Part shown: positions 23,604 to 35,519 of the stretch, piece by piece
How the letters are laid out: every line of letters starts with the position of its first letter
How positions within the stretch are numbered: the stretch's first letter is position 1
Assembly (NCBI GenBank): GCA_001874155.1
Contig: MPDB01000002.1
Location: 124,001 to 188,000, forward strand
DNA from: Vibrio sp. MedPE-SWchi
GTDB lineage: Bacteria; Pseudomonadota; Gammaproteobacteria; Enterobacterales; Vibrionaceae
DNA: 64,000 nt
Direction of reading: 5' to 3'
Program-made: the position numbers and the translations under genes
Notes under the pieces: generated by a model
Seen by the model: the letters and a program-made list of their open reading frames with translations, nothing else
Database searches by the model: none
Told to the model about the DNA's origin: nothing

Positions 23604-24572
23604 ATGAGCAAGATCTACGAAGACAATTCACAAACGATTGGTAACACCCCACTTGTACGCTTGAACAAAGTAAGTAACGGTAAAGTTCTTGCAAAAGTTG
23701 AAGCTCGTAACCCTAGCTTCAGTGTTAAATGCCGAATTGGCGCTAACATGATCTGGGAAGCAGAAAAAGCCGGAACACTAAAAGAAGGTGTTGAACTCGT
23801 AGAGCCAACCAGTGGTAATACTGGTATTGCTTTAGCATTTGTAGCCGCTGCTCGTGGATACAAACTCACGCTAACGATGCCTGAATCCATGAGCCTTGAG
23901 CGCCGTAAACTTCTTAAAGCCTTAGGCGCAAACCTAGAGCTAACTGAAGCAGCAAAAGGTATGAAAGGTGCTATCGCTAAAGCTGAAGAAATCGTCGCAG
24001 GCAACCCAGACAAGTACCTACTTCTGCAACAATTCAACAACCCAGCAAACCCTCAGATCCACGAAAAGACAACGGGCCCTGAAATTTGGGAAGCGACAGA
24101 CGGTGAGATTGATGTATTTGTAGCGGGCGTTGGTACTGGTGGTACGATTACAGGTACTAGCCGCTATATTAAAGGCGAAAAAGGCAAAGCGATTACTTCT
24201 GTTGCCGTAGAACCTGCTGAATCCCCTGTCATTGCACAAGTGCTCGCTGGCGAAGAAGTTAAACCCGCTCCTCACAAAATCCAAGGTATTGGTGCAGGTT
24301 TCATCCCTGAAAACTTAGACCTAGAGCTTCTAGACCGAGTAGAGGCCGTCACTTCTGACGAAGCGATTGAGATGGCACAACGTCTAATGGAAGAAGAAGG
24401 AATCCTCGCTGGTATTTCATCTGGCGCAGCAGTAGTAGCAGCAAACAGACTCGCTGAACTACCTGAATTTGCAGGAAAAACCATCGTAACAGTACTACCA
24501 AGCTCTGGTGAGCGTTACCTAAGTACAGCACTATTTGCTGGCATCTTTGGAGAGAAAGAGAACCAACAATAA
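23604..24572 (+). CDS. cysK: Cysteine synthase A
   Basis: [55 protein letters not shown]. Confidence 0.98.
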   Translation: MSKIYEDNSQTIGNTPLVRLNKVSNGKVLAKVEARNPSFSVKCRIGANMIWEAEKAGTLKEGVELVEPTSGNTGIALAFVAAARGYKLTLTMPESMSLERRKLLKALGANLELTEAAKGMKGAIAKAEEIVAGNPDKYLLLQQFNNPANPQIHEKTTGPEIWEATDGEIDVFVAGVGTGGTITGTSRYIKGEKGKAITSVAVEPAESPVIAQVLAGEEVKPAPHKIQGIGAGFIPENLDLELLDRVEAVTSDEAIEMAQRLMEEEGILAGISSGAAVVAANRLAELPEFAGKTIVTVLPSSGERYLSTALFAGIFGEKENQQ

Positions 24573-24600
24573 TATGTGGTCAAATCAATTTTTAAGATGA

Positions 24601-24628
24601 AAAAGCCCCTTTTAGGGGCTTTTTTTGT
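24601..24628 (+). terminator. cysK terminator
   Basis: AAAGCCCCttttaGGGGCTTTTTTT. Confidence 0.85.
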
Positions 24629-24873
24629 TGATCCCTGCCGCACCTTTGGTACTATCAGGTCTGTTTTATTTTTAGCTTCAAAATAAAGAAGCAATAAACA
24701 AATTTTAGCGTTGATGATTTCCAACATAGATTGGAATCGTGATTGCATAACTTTAATCTAGTATCAGTTCTGACACGGAAACGGCGTTACTCAGGTAGCA
24801 GAAAACCGTTTAAAGGGTTAAGCTAAATTTAGATTAATAAACTAACAAAAAATAAATCAATTGGGGTAATAAC

Positions 24874-25131
24874 ATGTACGAGAAGCAAGTAGAAATCACT
24901 GCAGAAAATGGCCTTCACACTCGTCCGGCTGCACAGTTCGTAAAAGAAGCGAAAAGCTTTGATGCGGATATCACTGTGACTTCTAACGGAAAAAGCGCTA
25001 GCGCAAAAAGCCTTTTCAAGCTACAAACTCTTGGCCTAGTTAAAGGCACAAAAGTAACGATTTCAGCTGAAGGCCCTCAAGCTCAAAAAGCTGTCGACCA
25101 CCTAGTTGCACTGATGGACCAACTGCACTAA
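24874..25131 (+). CDS. ptsH: PTS phosphocarrier HPr
   Basis: [27 protein letters not shown] with active-site His. Confidence 0.98.
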   Translation: MYEKQVEITAENGLHTRPAAQFVKEAKSFDADITVTSNGKSASAKSLFKLQTLGLVKGTKVTISAEGPQAQKAVDHLVALMDQLH

Positions 25132-25148
25132 TTTCGGTCTTCTATTTT

Positions 25149-25180
25149 TAAAGCCATTTTGTGAAAGCAAAATGGCTTTA
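25149..25180 (+). other. ptsH-ptsI intergenic hairpin (no T-run)
   Basis: AAAGCCATTTTgtgaaagcAAAATGGCTTT, 11-bp stem. Confidence 0.7.
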
Positions 25181-25270
25181 TTGGAAATAGAGCATGATAT
25201 GAGCTACAACTTATCGTTAGCACTTTAGTTACACTCTCCCTTTTTCAGTTGACCAATTTAAGGTAAGGCT

Positions 25271-26995
25271 ATGATTTCAGGCATCCTAGCATCTCCAGGT
25301 ATTGCTTTTGGTAAAGCACTACTTCTTCAAGAAGATGAAATTGTCCTAAACACTCACACGATTTCAGACGACCAAATCGACGCTCAAGTTCAATGTTTCT
25401 TTGACGCGCGTAATAAATCTGCAGCCCAGTTAGAAACCATCAAGCAAAAAGCGCTTGAGACGTTCGGCGAAGAAAAAGAAGCGATCTTTGAAGGTCACAT
25501 TATGCTTCTTGAAGATGAAGAGCTAGAAGAAGAAATCCTAGCACTCATCAAGAAAGAAAAAATGCACGCTGATAACGCAATTCACACGGTTATCGAAGAG
25601 CAAGCATGCGCTCTAGAATCTCTAGACGACGAATACCTAAAAGAACGTGCAACAGATATCCGTGATATCGGTACACGTTTTGTAAAAAATGCACTAGGCA
25701 TCAACATTGTTTCACTCAGTGATATCGATGAGCAAGTAATCCTAGTGGCTTACGACCTAACACCATCAGAAACAGCACAAATTAACCTGGACTACGTTCT
25801 TGGTTTTGCATGTGATATCGGCGGTCGTACTTCTCATACTTCAATCATGGCACGTTCACTTGAGCTTCCAGCTATCGTTGGTACTAACGATATCACTAAG
25901 CAAGTGAAGAACGGTGACATGCTTGTGCTAGACGCGATGAATAACCAAATCATCATCAATCCTTCTAACGCTGAACTAGACGCAGCGAAGAAAATCAAAT
26001 CTGATTTTGAAGCAGAAGCGGCTGAGCTAGCAAAACTTAAAGATTTACATGCTGAAACTCTAGACGGACACCGTGTAGAAGTTTGTGGCAACATCGGTAC
26101 AGTAAAAGACTGTGATGGTATTTTGCGCAACGGTGGTGAAGGTGTTGGTCTGTACCGTACTGAGTTCCTATTTATGGACCGTACCGCGCTTCCTACTGAA
26201 GAAGAGCAATACGTTGCTTACAAAGAAGTAGCCGAAGCAATGGAAGGCGAGTCAGTGATTATCCGTACTATGGATATCGGTGGCGATAAAGATCTTCCAT
26301 ACATGGACCTTCCGCAAGAGATGAACCCGTTCCTAGGTTGGCGTGCAGTACGTATCAGCTTAGATCGTCGTGAAATACTACGTGACCAGCTACGCGGTAT
26401 CCTACGTGCATCAGCGCATGGAAAACTTCGTATCATGTTCCCAATGATCATCTCTGTTGAAGAGATTCGTGAGCTTAAAAAAGCAATCGAGGAATACAAG
26501 CTTGAGCTACGCGCTGAAGGTTTGGCATTCGACGAAGACATCGAAATTGGTGTTATGGTTGAAACACCAGCGGCGGCAGCGATTGCACACCACCTTGCTA
26601 AAGAAGTGTCATTCTTCTCTATCGGTACTAACGACCTAACGCAATACACACTAGCCGTTGACCGTGGTAACGAGATGATTTCTCACCTATACAACCCACT
26701 ATCTCCAGCGGTTCTACTTGTTATCAAACAAGTGATCGATGCTTCTCACAAAGAAGGCAAATGGACAGGTATGTGTGGTGAGCTAGCAGGTGACGAACGC
26801 GCAACACTGCTTCTTCTTGGTATGGGTCTAGATGAGTTTTCAATGAGCGGTATCTCTATCCCTAAAGTTAAGAAAGTTATCCGTAACTCTAACTTCGCCG
26901 AAGTTAAAGCAATGGCTGACGAAGCTCTTTCACTAGCAACCGCTGCTGAAATTGAAGCTTGCGTAGAAAAGTTTATTGCAGAAAAAACTCAATAA
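25271..26995 (+). CDS. ptsI: PTS Enzyme I
   Basis: [43 protein letters not shown] active-site His motif. Confidence 0.98.
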   Translation: MISGILASPGIAFGKALLLQEDEIVLNTHTISDDQIDAQVQCFFDARNKSAAQLETIKQKALETFGEEKEAIFEGHIMLLEDEELEEEILALIKKEKMHADNAIHTVIEEQACALESLDDEYLKERATDIRDIGTRFVKNALGINIVSLSDIDEQVILVAYDLTPSETAQINLDYVLGFACDIGGRTSHTSIMARSLELPAIVGTNDITKQVKNGDMLVLDAMNNQIIINPSNAELDAAKKIKSDFEAEAAELAKLKDLHAETLDGHRVEVCGNIGTVKDCDGILRNGGEGVGLYRTEFLFMDRTALPTEEEQYVAYKEVAEAMEGESVIIRTMDIGGDKDLPYMDLPQEMNPFLGWRAVRISLDRREILRDQLRGILRASAHGKLRIMFPMIISVEEIRELKKAIEEYKLELRAEGLAFDEDIEIGVMVETPAAAAIAHHLAKEVSFFSIGTNDLTQYTLAVDRGNEMISHLYNPLSPAVLLVIKQVIDASHKEGKWTGMCGELAGDERATLLLLGMGLDEFSMSGISIPKVKKVIRNSNFAEVKAMADEALSLATAAEIEACVEKFIAEKTQ

Positions 26996-27014
26996 TCTGC
27001 TGATACCACATAGA

Positions 27015-27038
27015 TAGACGACTAAAAGTAGTCGTCTA
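27015..27038 (+). other. ptsI-crr intergenic hairpin (no T-run)
   Basis: TAGACGACT aaaagt AGTCGTCTA, 9-bp perfect stem. Confidence 0.7.
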
Positions 27039-27100
27039 TTCACTATGATTGGTATACTATATTTCGACAGAATAAAACTAAACGTTAGGAGCATGACACA

Positions 27101-27610
27101 ATGGGTCTGTTTGATAAACTTAAGAAGCTTGTATCTGATGACAGCGCTGAAGCTGGTGCAATTGAAATCATCGCACCTCTTTCAGGTGAAATCGTAAATA
27201 TCGAAGATGTGCCAGATGTGGTTTTCGCTGAGAAAATCGTTGGTGACGGTATTGCGATCAAGCCAGCTGGCGACAAAATGGTAGCTCCTGTAAACGGTAC
27301 TATCGGTAAGATCTTCGAAACTAACCACGCATTCTCAATTGAGTCTGACGACGGTGTTGAGCTATTTGTTCACTTTGGTATCGATACTGTCGAGCTAAAA
27401 GGCGAAGGCTTCAAGCGCATCGCTGAAGAAGGTCAATCTGTTAAAGCTGGTGACACTGTCATCGAATTTGATCTTGCTCTTCTAGAAGAAAAAGCAAAAT
27501 CAACTCTAACACCTGTTGTTATCTCTAACATGGATGAAATCAAAGAGCTGAACAAGCTTTCTGGTTCTGTTACTGTTGGTGAATCTGCGGTTCTACGTGT
27601 AACTAAGTAA
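27101..27610 (+). CDS. crr: PTS EIIA-Glc
   Basis: [63 protein letters not shown]. Confidence 0.98.
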   Translation: MGLFDKLKKLVSDDSAEAGAIEIIAPLSGEIVNIEDVPDVVFAEKIVGDGIAIKPAGDKMVAPVNGTIGKIFETNHAFSIESDDGVELFVHFGIDTVELKGEGFKRIAEEGQSVKAGDTVIEFDLALLEEKAKSTLTPVVISNMDEIKELNKLSGSVTVGESAVLRVTK

Positions 27611-27648
27611 TCCATTCTTTATTGAAGATTATATAGTTAGATGAGAAA

Positions 27649-27677
27649 AAAACGCTGCCATTGAGCAGCGTTTTTTG
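27649..27677. terminator. Bidirectional terminator between crr and ubiF
   Basis: AAAAAACGCTGCcattgaGCAGCGTTTTTT, convergent genes. Confidence 0.85.
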
Positions 27678-27702
27678 TGCCTAATGCTAAATCGTCGCAA
27701 GG

Positions 27703-28854
27703 CTACTTTAGTCCAACAGCGTACTTCAATACCTCTTGCTTCAACCTTCCAGAACGATCTGCCGCCTTAAGTGCGCTATTTCGAACAAATCTAACCAACG
27801 TGTTCGATGAACGAAAGCCTTTGTAGAAAAAATCCATGCCCGTTTGCATCACAAGATTATCTCTACGACGACTCTTTTCATAAACAGACAAATTCTCTTT
27901 GTTTATTTCTTTTCCATCGGTTTCATCCAAAAGAGAGACCACATCTTTAAATCCAAGGTTAACGCCCTGACCTGCCAATGGGTTAATGGTATGCGCAGCG
28001 TCACCCAATAAAATGCACCGGTTCTTCACATACTGCTGAGCATGACGTCGGGTCAAAGGAAATGCCCCTTTATCAATAACTTCAACCTCGCCTAGCTCCG
28101 CTGGAAAATGCGTCAGTATTTGCTCTTTTAATGAATGATTATCCATTGCTTGCAATTGACGGATGCGCTTTGGCGTGTCGTACCACACTAACGAAGCATG
28201 ATGACCACCTAATGGTAGAAAAGAACGGGGGCCAGACGGGAAGAATTGCTGCCAGGTAATATCTTGTTGAGCTTTTTCAGTCTCGACATTAATCAACATA
28301 CAATGCTGGCGATAATCCCAAGCGGTAATACCAATTCCGGCCATCTGTCTTACTTGAGAGTTCGCTCCATCAGCGCCAATCACCCAATCCACTTCCACTG
28401 TTTCACCAGATTCAAGCGTAATACGATTAAGTGAATCAAACTCAATCGCTTTCACTTGCTCGGGGCAACGAAGATCTAAATTAGGGTACTTCTCAAACTC
28501 CTGCCATAACCCAAGCTGTATCAGTCTATTCTCTACGATGTACCCCAATTCATTGAGGCCAAGCGAGTCAGAATGAAAACGGGTGCGGCATTCCGGATGC
28601 TCCCATGTCTCTAGTCGACGATAAGGACACACTCGCATAGCCACCGTATGCTTCCATCCACCTAAACGCTCCAACAACGAGACTGAGGCATGAGAAATCG
28701 CAGAAACACGGATATCACGAGGTTGATCCGCTTGATAAGTGTTCGGTGATCTATTTTCAATGACAACCACCTTTCGGCCTTGTTTAGCAAATCCAACTGC
28801 AATGGCTGCGCCAACCATTCCACCACCAACTACGGCTATCTCATACTTTTTCAT
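27703..28854 (-). CDS. ubiF: FAD-dependent ubiquinone hydroxylase (UbiF/VisC family)
   Basis: MKKYEIAVVGGGMVGAAIAVGFAKQGRKVVVIE; DWVIGADGANSQVR; CILLGDAAHTINPLAGQGVNLGFKD; family assignment firm, exact hydroxylase by neighbourhood (miaB). Confidence 0.85.
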   Translation of the reverse strand: MKKYEIAVVGGGMVGAAIAVGFAKQGRKVVVIENRSPNTYQADQPRDIRVSAISHASVSLLERLGGWKHTVAMRVCPYRRLETWEHPECRTRFHSDSLGLNELGYIVENRLIQLGLWQEFEKYPNLDLRCPEQVKAIEFDSLNRITLESGETVEVDWVIGADGANSQVRQMAGIGITAWDYRQHCMLINVETEKAQQDITWQQFFPSGPRSFLPLGGHHASLVWYDTPKRIRQLQAMDNHSLKEQILTHFPAELGEVEVIDKGAFPLTRRHAQQYVKNRCILLGDAAHTINPLAGQGVNLGFKDVVSLLDETDGKEINKENLSVYEKSRRRDNLVMQTGMDFFYKGFRSSNTLVRFVRNSALKAADRSGRLKQEVLKYAVGLK

Positions 28855-29106
28855 CGTTATTAACCAAAGCAATATTTCTAAAATTTATTGTACGTTTTCA
28901 TGGCGATATTGGAAGCCCATATCCAACCACATAGATGTGTTATTTATGTCTATATGTGCCGACCATCACGAATGTTGCTAACTAGCAGCCACCCCAGTAC
29001 AATACGCGGCTTGCTGCTCCAGAGTTGCTAAAATAGAAAGACTCTAAGCAGAGAAGTACTGGGCGATTTGCTCCCTTAATTTAAACTAACGATCGAGCGA
29101 ACAGAG

Positions 29107-30531
29107 ATGAGTAAGAAACTACTAATTAAAACTTGGGGTTGTCAGATGAACGAATACGATTCATCAAAAATGGCCGACCTCATGAACGCTGCCAATGGCT
29201 ACGAATTAACTGAAGATCCAGAAGAGGCAGATGTACTTCTACTCAATACCTGTTCTATTCGCGAAAAAGCGCAAGAAAAGGTATTCCACCAGCTTGGTCG
29301 TTGGAAAACGCTGAAAGATAAAAAAGAAGGCGTTGTCATTGGTGTAGGCGGCTGTGTCGCGACCCAAGAGGGTGATCATATTCGCCGACGTGCTCCTTTT
29401 GTTGATGTAATTTTTGGCCCGCAAACACTGCACCGCTTGCCACAAATGATTCAATCATCTCTATCTGACGATGCGCCAGTCATGGACATTTCTTTCCCAG
29501 AGATTGAAAAATTCGATAACCTGCCGGAACCAAAGGCAGATGGGGCAACCGCATTCGTTTCAATCATGGAAGGCTGCTCTAAGTACTGTACATACTGCGT
29601 TGTACCGTATACTCGCGGTGAAGAAGTCAGCCGTCCTATGGATGACGTTCTATTTGAAATCGCACAGCTTGCCGATCAAGGTGTACGTGAAGTTAACCTG
29701 CTTGGACAAAACGTGAACGCTTACCGTGGTCCAATGCACGATGGCGACATCTGCTCGTTTGCCGATCTGCTTCGTTTAGTGGCCTCTATCGATGGTATCG
29801 ATCGTATCCGATTCACAACAAGCCACCCGCTAGAATTTACTGATGATATTGTTGCCGTTTATGAGGACACTCCAGAGTTAGTGAGCTTCCTACATCTGCC
29901 AGTACAAAGCGGCAGTGACCGTATTCTAACGATGATGAAGCGCCCGCACACCGCAATTGAATACAAATCTATCATTCGAAAATTACGCAAAGCGCGCCCT
30001 GACATCCAAATCAGCTCGGATTTTATCGTGGCCTTCCCTGGCGAAAGCGATCAGGACTTCCAAGACACAATGAAGCTTATCAAAGCCGTCGATTTTGATA
30101 TGAGCTTTAGCTTTATCTTCTCGCCACGACCTGGCACACCAGCGGCTGATTACCCTTGTGACCTACCAGAACAAACGAAGAAAGAGCGTCTATACGAACT
30201 TCAGCAAACAGTAAATGCTCAAGCCATGCGTTACTCTCGTTTAATGCTTGGCACTGAGCAGCGTGTACTCGTTGAAGGTCCATCGAAGAAAAATCTAATG
30301 GAGCTGCGTGGCCGTACTGAAAATAGCCGTGTTGTGAATTTTGAAGGGTCTGCCGACCTGATTGGTCAGTTTGTCGATGTGAAGATTGTTGACGTATTCG
30401 CGAACTCTTTACGTGGTGAACTTGTACGTACAGAAAAAGACATGGACCTTCGCTCTGTGATCTCACCAACTCAGATGATGGCTCAAACCAAGCGTGAAGA
30501 TGAATTAGGTGTCGCTACATTTACGCCATAA
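29107..30531 (+). CDS. miaB: tRNA-2-methylthio-N6-dimethylallyladenosine synthase MiaB
   Basis: [23 protein letters not shown]; radical [23 protein letters not shown]. Confidence 0.97.
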   Translation: MSKKLLIKTWGCQMNEYDSSKMADLMNAANGYELTEDPEEADVLLLNTCSIREKAQEKVFHQLGRWKTLKDKKEGVVIGVGGCVATQEGDHIRRRAPFVDVIFGPQTLHRLPQMIQSSLSDDAPVMDISFPEIEKFDNLPEPKADGATAFVSIMEGCSKYCTYCVVPYTRGEEVSRPMDDVLFEIAQLADQGVREVNLLGQNVNAYRGPMHDGDICSFADLLRLVASIDGIDRIRFTTSHPLEFTDDIVAVYEDTPELVSFLHLPVQSGSDRILTMMKRPHTAIEYKSIIRKLRKARPDIQISSDFIVAFPGESDQDFQDTMKLIKAVDFDMSFSFIFSPRPGTPAADYPCDLPEQTKKERLYELQQTVNAQAMRYSRLMLGTEQRVLVEGPSKKNLMELRGRTENSRVVNFEGSADLIGQFVDVKIVDVFANSLRGELVRTEKDMDLRSVISPTQMMAQTKREDELGVATFTP

Positions 30532-30565
30532 GGTTTATCTCTTAAAGATCCAACACAAAGCTTGA

Positions 30566-30604
30566 ATTTCCCTAATTCAGTGACCATCTTAGAGTTAGGG
30601 AAAT
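30566..30604 (+). other. Hairpin downstream of miaB
   Basis: ATTTCCCTAA (19-nt loop) TTAGGGAAAT, perfect 10-bp arms. Confidence 0.65.
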
Positions 30605-30611
30605 CGCCAAA

Positions 30612-30638
30612 TAAAGCCCGGTTTCGATCGGGCTTTTT
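30612..30638 (+). terminator. Intrinsic terminator between miaB and ybeZ
   Basis: AAAGCCCGgtttcgatCGGGCTTTTT. Confidence 0.8.
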
Positions 30639-30665
30639 GCTATTGGCACACTATGAGAGGCCACT

Positions 30666-31760
30666 TTGAGCACTAAAATTGTCACTTTAGAAATTAATTT
30701 AGAACCATCAGATAATCGTCGTCTCGCCAGTTTGTGTGGCCCTTTCGATGATAATATCAAGCATTTAGAACGTCGTCTGGGCGTTGAAATTAATCATCGA
30801 AATAATTTTTTCACTATTGTTGGAAAACCCCATACTGCGGCAGCCGCTCTAGATATTGTCAAAAGACTTTATGTTGATACCGCCCCAGTGAGAGGGAACA
30901 TCCCTGATATCGAACCAGAGCAGGTTCACCTGAATGTGAAAGAATCAGGCGTACTAGAGCAAGCAGAAGAAACAACGCTCGAGCACGGTAAAGAAGTGTT
31001 CATCAAAACGAAAAAAGGTGTTATCAAACCTAGAACACCGAATCAAGGTCAGTACCTTGTCAATATGGTGACTCACGACATCAGTTTCGGCATTGGCCCT
31101 GCTGGTACAGGTAAAACCTATTTAGCCGTAGCTGCTGCTGTTGATGCCCTTGAGCGACAAGAGATTCGCCGTATTCTATTGACTAGACCAGCTGTTGAAG
31201 CCGGAGAGAAGCTCGGCTTTCTCCCTGGAGATTTGAGTCAGAAAGTCGACCCTTACCTTCGCCCTCTTTACGATGCACTGTTTGAAATGCTTGGCTTTGA
31301 AAAAGTCGAGAAACTCATAGAGCGCAACGTTATCGAAGTGGCGCCTTTAGCTTACATGCGCGGCCGCACGCTTAACGATGCATTCATTATTCTCGATGAA
31401 AGCCAAAACACAACCGTTGAGCAAATGAAGATGTTCTTAACGCGTATCGGCTTTAACTCACGCGCGGTGATTACTGGTGATGTAACGCAGATCGACCTAC
31501 CTCGTGGTGCTCGATCTGGCCTCCGTCATGCAATTGAAGTCCTCAGTGACGTGGAAGAAATCAGCTTTAATTTCTTCCTCTCTGACGACGTTGTGCGTCA
31601 CCCTGTCGTTGCTCGCATTGTCAATGCCTACGAAAAATGGGAAACGCAAGATCAGAAAGAGCGCAAAGAGTATGAAAAACGTCGACGTGAAGAACGAGAA
31701 GCGAAGTCCATTGAACAGGATCTAACTTCAGCTCCTCCAGTGCAAGAGCAGAACAAATAA
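30666..31760 (+). CDS. ybeZ: PhoH-like ATPase YbeZ (TTG start)
   Basis: [21 protein letters not shown] Walker [31 protein letters not shown]. Confidence 0.95.
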   Translation: MSTKIVTLEINLEPSDNRRLASLCGPFDDNIKHLERRLGVEINHRNNFFTIVGKPHTAAAALDIVKRLYVDTAPVRGNIPDIEPEQVHLNVKESGVLEQAEETTLEHGKEVFIKTKKGVIKPRTPNQGQYLVNMVTHDISFGIGPAGTGKTYLAVAAAVDALERQEIRRILLTRPAVEAGEKLGFLPGDLSQKVDPYLRPLYDALFEMLGFEKVEKLIERNVIEVAPLAYMRGRTLNDAFIILDESQNTTVEQMKMFLTRIGFNSRAVITGDVTQIDLPRGARSGLRHAIEVLSDVEEISFNFFLSDDVVRHPVVARIVNAYEKWETQDQKERKEYEKRRREEREAKSIEQDLTSAPPVQEQNK

Positions 31761-32224
31761 TGACAATCGAACTTGATCTCCAACTTGCTGTAGAAGATGA
31801 CAGCGGCCTACCAACAGAAGCCGATATTCATCTCTGGTTAAGCAAGGCTGTGACAAACTTCCAAGCACATGCGGAAGTAACCGTTCGAATCGTCGATACT
31901 CAAGAGAGTCATAATCTAAACCTTCAGTACAGAGGAAAAGACAAGCCGACAAATGTGCTGTCTTTCCCGTTTGAGGCGCCACCAGGTGTGGAACTTGATC
32001 TCCTTGGAGATTTGATTATCTGTCGCCAAGTTGTTGAGCAAGAGGCAAAAGAGCAACAGAAACCGGTCTTAGCACACTGGGCGCATATGGTTGTACATGG
32101 TAGCTTGCATCTGCTAGGTTATGATCATATAGACGATAATGAAGCTGAAGAAATGGAATCTCTAGAGAGCGAATTTCTGATGTCTATGGGCTTTCAAGAC
32201 CCATATATCGATGAAAAACTTTAG
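31760..32224 (+). CDS. ybeY: rRNA maturation RNase YbeY
   Basis: [28 protein letters not shown] (H-x3-H-x5-H). Confidence 0.97.
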   Translation: MTIELDLQLAVEDDSGLPTEADIHLWLSKAVTNFQAHAEVTVRIVDTQESHNLNLQYRGKDKPTNVLSFPFEAPPGVELDLLGDLIICRQVVEQEAKEQQKPVLAHWAHMVVHGSLHLLGYDHIDDNEAEEMESLESEFLMSMGFQDPYIDEKL

Positions 32225-32350
32225 TCGATAAGCTTTACTTCCTAATAATAGCGGAGTAAAAGTGACCAATATACTGTGTCTTCGAGTTCTACTTTTGAAG
32301 GCATTATGTGCGCTATCACACATTTGATAGTTTTTTAGATATGAGAAGCA

Positions 32351-33250
32351 ATGAACGACGAAAATCCTCCCCCTTCGCCGGAAGGTAAAAAAGAAAAGGC
32401 TGAAGGTCCGAGTAGAAAGTCCTTATTAGGACGTCTAGGACAACTATTTCAAACTGAACCTAAGGACCGCCAAGAATTGGTTGATGTCATAAGGGACTCA
32501 GAAGAGAATGATTTAATCGACCATGACACCCGAGATATGCTTGAAGGCGTCATGGAGATATCTGAAATGCGCATTCGTGACATCATGATACCGCGTTCTC
32601 AGATGGTCACCGTAGAGAGAAGTGATGATCTTGATGCACTTATCTCCCTCATCACTGATGCGCAGCACTCTCGCTACCCAGTTATTAGCGAAGACAAAGA
32701 TCACGTTGAAGGTATTTTGCTTGCTAAAGACTTGCTCAAGTATTTAGGCTCTGGCAGTGCACCTTTCACCATTGAGCAGGTTATTCGTCCTGCGGTTGTT
32801 GTACCTGAGAGTAAACGCGTTGATCGACTACTCAAAGAATTCCGTGAAGAACGCTACCATATGGCGATTGTGGTCGATGAATTTGGAGGCGTGTCTGGAT
32901 TGGTAACCATTGAAGACATTCTAGAAGAAATAGTTGGAGAGATTGAAGACGAGTTTGACGACGAGGAAGAAATCGATATTCGTAAGCTCAGCAAGCATAC
33001 CTTTGCTGTAAAAGCGCTAACGACCATTGAAGAATTCAACGACACATTCAAAACAAGCTTCAGTGACGATGAAGTTGATACCGTCGGTGGCCTAGTAATG
33101 AGTGCATTGGGACACCTACCTTCACGCGGTGAAGTCGTAGAGATCCATCAGTATGTGTTCAAGGTTGCTGCGGCTGATAACCGTCGAGTATTACAGCTCC
33201 AAGTAACGGTACCAGACGAAGAACCGCTACCCCAACCATTAGAAGAGTAA
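32351..33250 (+). CDS. corC: CNNM/CorC-family CBS protein
   Basis: [32 protein letters not shown]; CorC_HlyC C-terminal domain. Confidence 0.95.
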   Translation: MNDENPPPSPEGKKEKAEGPSRKSLLGRLGQLFQTEPKDRQELVDVIRDSEENDLIDHDTRDMLEGVMEISEMRIRDIMIPRSQMVTVERSDDLDALISLITDAQHSRYPVISEDKDHVEGILLAKDLLKYLGSGSAPFTIEQVIRPAVVVPESKRVDRLLKEFREERYHMAIVVDEFGGVSGLVTIEDILEEIVGEIEDEFDDEEEIDIRKLSKHTFAVKALTTIEEFNDTFKTSFSDDEVDTVGGLVMSALGHLPSRGEVVEIHQYVFKVAAADNRRVLQLQVTVPDEEPLPQPLEE

Positions 33251-33308
33251 GATTTCGTAATTGAAATACTTTTACTCAATCGAGATGAGTTTTTTCGAGA
33301 AAATATAG

Positions 33309-34850
33309 ATGACAAACACCATTGCTCATCGCCTAATACGGCCTCTAGGGGCCGTTTTTGTTGGCGCATTAACTACCCTATCTTTCGCCCCTTTTTCCAT
33401 TTGGCCCTTAGCCATCATCAGCCCGCTTATTCTATTGCTACTGCTCCAAGGGCAAACAGCTAAACGCGGCTTCTTTATTGGCTATGCATGGGGCATTGGT
33501 CTCTTTGCAACCGGCATTAGTTGGGTTCATATCAGTATCGATGTCTTCGGTGGTATGCCGAAAATAGCGGGCCTTTTCTTAATGGCGTTGCTTGTGGGTT
33601 ACTTAGCCTTGTACAGCGGACTGTTTGCTTGGTCTTTGAACCGTTTTTTCCCAACTCTAAGCCGCCATCGATTTTTCCTTGCTGCACCCGCCTTATGGTT
33701 AATCACAGACTGGTTACGAGGTTGGGTTATGACTGGCTTTCCATGGCTATGGCTTGGATACAGTCAAATAGACTCCCCGCTCGTAAACTTTGCGCCTATT
33801 GGTGGTGTGGAACTGATCACGTTAGCTTTGATTCTTTGTACTTCTGCCATAGCCTTCGCCATTTTAAAGCGCTCATGGTCAGTACTCATCATCCCAAGTG
33901 TCATACTCACAGCTGGATTCAGCCTTAGAAATATAGACTGGGTAACACCTAATCAGGATGAGCCAACAAAGGTCGCTTTAATACAGGGTAATGTTGACCA
34001 AGCAAGTAAATGGATGCCAAACCAGCGCTGGCCAACGATCATGAAATACGTTGATTTCAGCAAAGACAACTGGGATTCAGATATCATCATCTGGCCAGAA
34101 GCGGCGATTCCTGCTTTTGAGTTTGAGATTCCTTCCTTTTTACGAAACCTCGATGAAACAGCGAAAATGAATCAAACCTCAATTATCACAGGGGTGGTCA
34201 ACAAAGGTGATGACAATGATTTCTACAACAGCGTTTTAGCCATAGGGGCGACGCCATATGGTGAATACAACTACGACCCGAATGAGCGCTACCATAAACA
34301 CCACCTACTCCCTTTCGGAGAGTTTGTCCCTTTTGAGGACATACTGAGGCCACTTGCACCGTTCTTCAACTTGCCAATGTCATCATTTAGCCGGGGAAAT
34401 TTTGTTCAACCCAACATTATCGCAAATGGCCGACATATGGCCCCTGCACTTTGCTATGAGATCATTTTTAATGAGCAGGTAAGACAAAATATCACTGATG
34501 ACACGGACTTTATTTTGACGCTCTCAAATGATGCTTGGTTTGGTGACTCAATTGGGCCATTACAGCATATGGAAATAGCACGGATGCGGGCTCGTGAATT
34601 AGGAAAACCGTTAATCCGTTCAACGAACAATGGCGTAACGGCCGTCACGGACTATAAAGGTAATATCATCAAGCAAGTGCCCCAATTTGAGACAGCGGTG
34701 CTCAATGCAACGTTACATTCAACTACGGGACATACACCATATCGATATGTTGGTACATGGCCGCTCTATATATGGGTGTTACTCAGCCTGTCTCTATCTG
34801 TGTTCTTCACACGTAGCCAGAGACAATACACAAGTATAGAGAAAGAGTAG
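33309..34850 (+). CDS. lnt: Apolipoprotein N-acyltransferase
   Basis: Multi-TM N-term, nitrilase domain [35 protein letters not shown]. Confidence 0.96.
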   Translation: MTNTIAHRLIRPLGAVFVGALTTLSFAPFSIWPLAIISPLILLLLLQGQTAKRGFFIGYAWGIGLFATGISWVHISIDVFGGMPKIAGLFLMALLVGYLALYSGLFAWSLNRFFPTLSRHRFFLAAPALWLITDWLRGWVMTGFPWLWLGYSQIDSPLVNFAPIGGVELITLALILCTSAIAFAILKRSWSVLIIPSVILTAGFSLRNIDWVTPNQDEPTKVALIQGNVDQASKWMPNQRWPTIMKYVDFSKDNWDSDIIIWPEAAIPAFEFEIPSFLRNLDETAKMNQTSIITGVVNKGDDNDFYNSVLAIGATPYGEYNYDPNERYHKHHLLPFGEFVPFEDILRPLAPFFNLPMSSFSRGNFVQPNIIANGRHMAPALCYEIIFNEQVRQNITDDTDFILTLSNDAWFGDSIGPLQHMEIARMRARELGKPLIRSTNNGVTAVTDYKGNIIKQVPQFETAVLNATLHSTTGHTPYRYVGTWPLYIWVLLSLSLSVFFTRSQRQYTSIEKE

Positions 34851-34867
34851 ACACTTCTTTACTGGTA

Positions 34868-34903
34868 AAAAGGCACCTAGTCGTCATGCAACTGGTGCCT
34901 TTG
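34868..34903. terminator. Convergent terminator lnt/ybeL
   Basis: AAAGGCACCtAGTcgtcatgcaACTGGTGCCTTT. Confidence 0.6.
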
Positions 34904-34927
34904 TTAGCCATATGCTGATAAGAAAAT

Positions 34928-35413
34928 CTAAGGCTTAAGCGCTTGCCGCGTAAACCCCGCATGCCCACATTTAGTACATGGAATGACTTTCGTCGGATGA
35001 TTGTATTGAACCTTGTGACCACATTCATCGCAGATAAGAACCCCCAAGCCAATCATGTCACCAACTTGGTACAAGCCTTGATGCTCTAAATCCTGAAACA
35101 GCTCAACCCACTCAACTTTGGTTCTATCAGTAATATCTAGAAGCCCTTGCCAGATAGAGTTTGAAATCATCAAGGAAAACGGGCTGCCTTTACTCTCCTC
35201 ATAATTATCGGCAAATTCCTTAAAATCATATTTAAGATAGGCACTTATGAGTGATAACTCATCTTTTGTCATGTCATTAGCAGCACTCACGACTTTCGCC
35301 GATGTTTCAAAGACATGGTTAATTTCTTCTGGGCTACTTTTCAACGTGTCGACAACTTCATCAAACATATCTTCATAACCAGCTTTATGTTTTGGCATAA
35401 CATACCTCCTCAA
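34928..35413 (-). CDS. ybeL: Zinc-ribbon protein, YbeL family (DUF1451)
   Basis: C-terminal [31 protein letters not shown]; between lnt and leuS. Confidence 0.85.
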   Translation of the reverse strand: MRRYVMPKHKAGYEDMFDEVVDTLKSSPEEINHVFETSAKVVSAANDMTKDELSLISAYLKYDFKEFADNYEESKGSPFSLMISNSIWQGLLDITDRTKVEWVELFQDLEHQGLYQVGDMIGLGVLICDECGHKVQYNHPTKVIPCTKCGHAGFTRQALKP

Positions 35414-35519
35414 GACAGATTGGCTATTGTTGTACTTCGCTCCTTTAGGTATTCTATGTCGATCTACTCGAATCTGTTCTAACCGAACTCACAAATTCCA
35501 AGATAACCGGATATCATCG

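Noticed and set aside
23615-24040. 141-aa antisense ORF in cysK
   Set aside because: Same artefact; cysK frame is unmistakable
26218-26649. 143-aa antisense ORF within ptsI (also 25834-26130)
   Set aside because: Ser/Arg/Ile-rich antisense translation of a highly conserved gene; codon-bias artefact
30113-30469. 118-aa antisense ORF in miaB
   Set aside because: No recognisable domain; complementary to the conserved miaB C-terminus
35427-35519. N-terminal extension of leuS
   Set aside because: LeuRS homology begins at [11 protein letters not shown] (35520); the extension overlaps the leader
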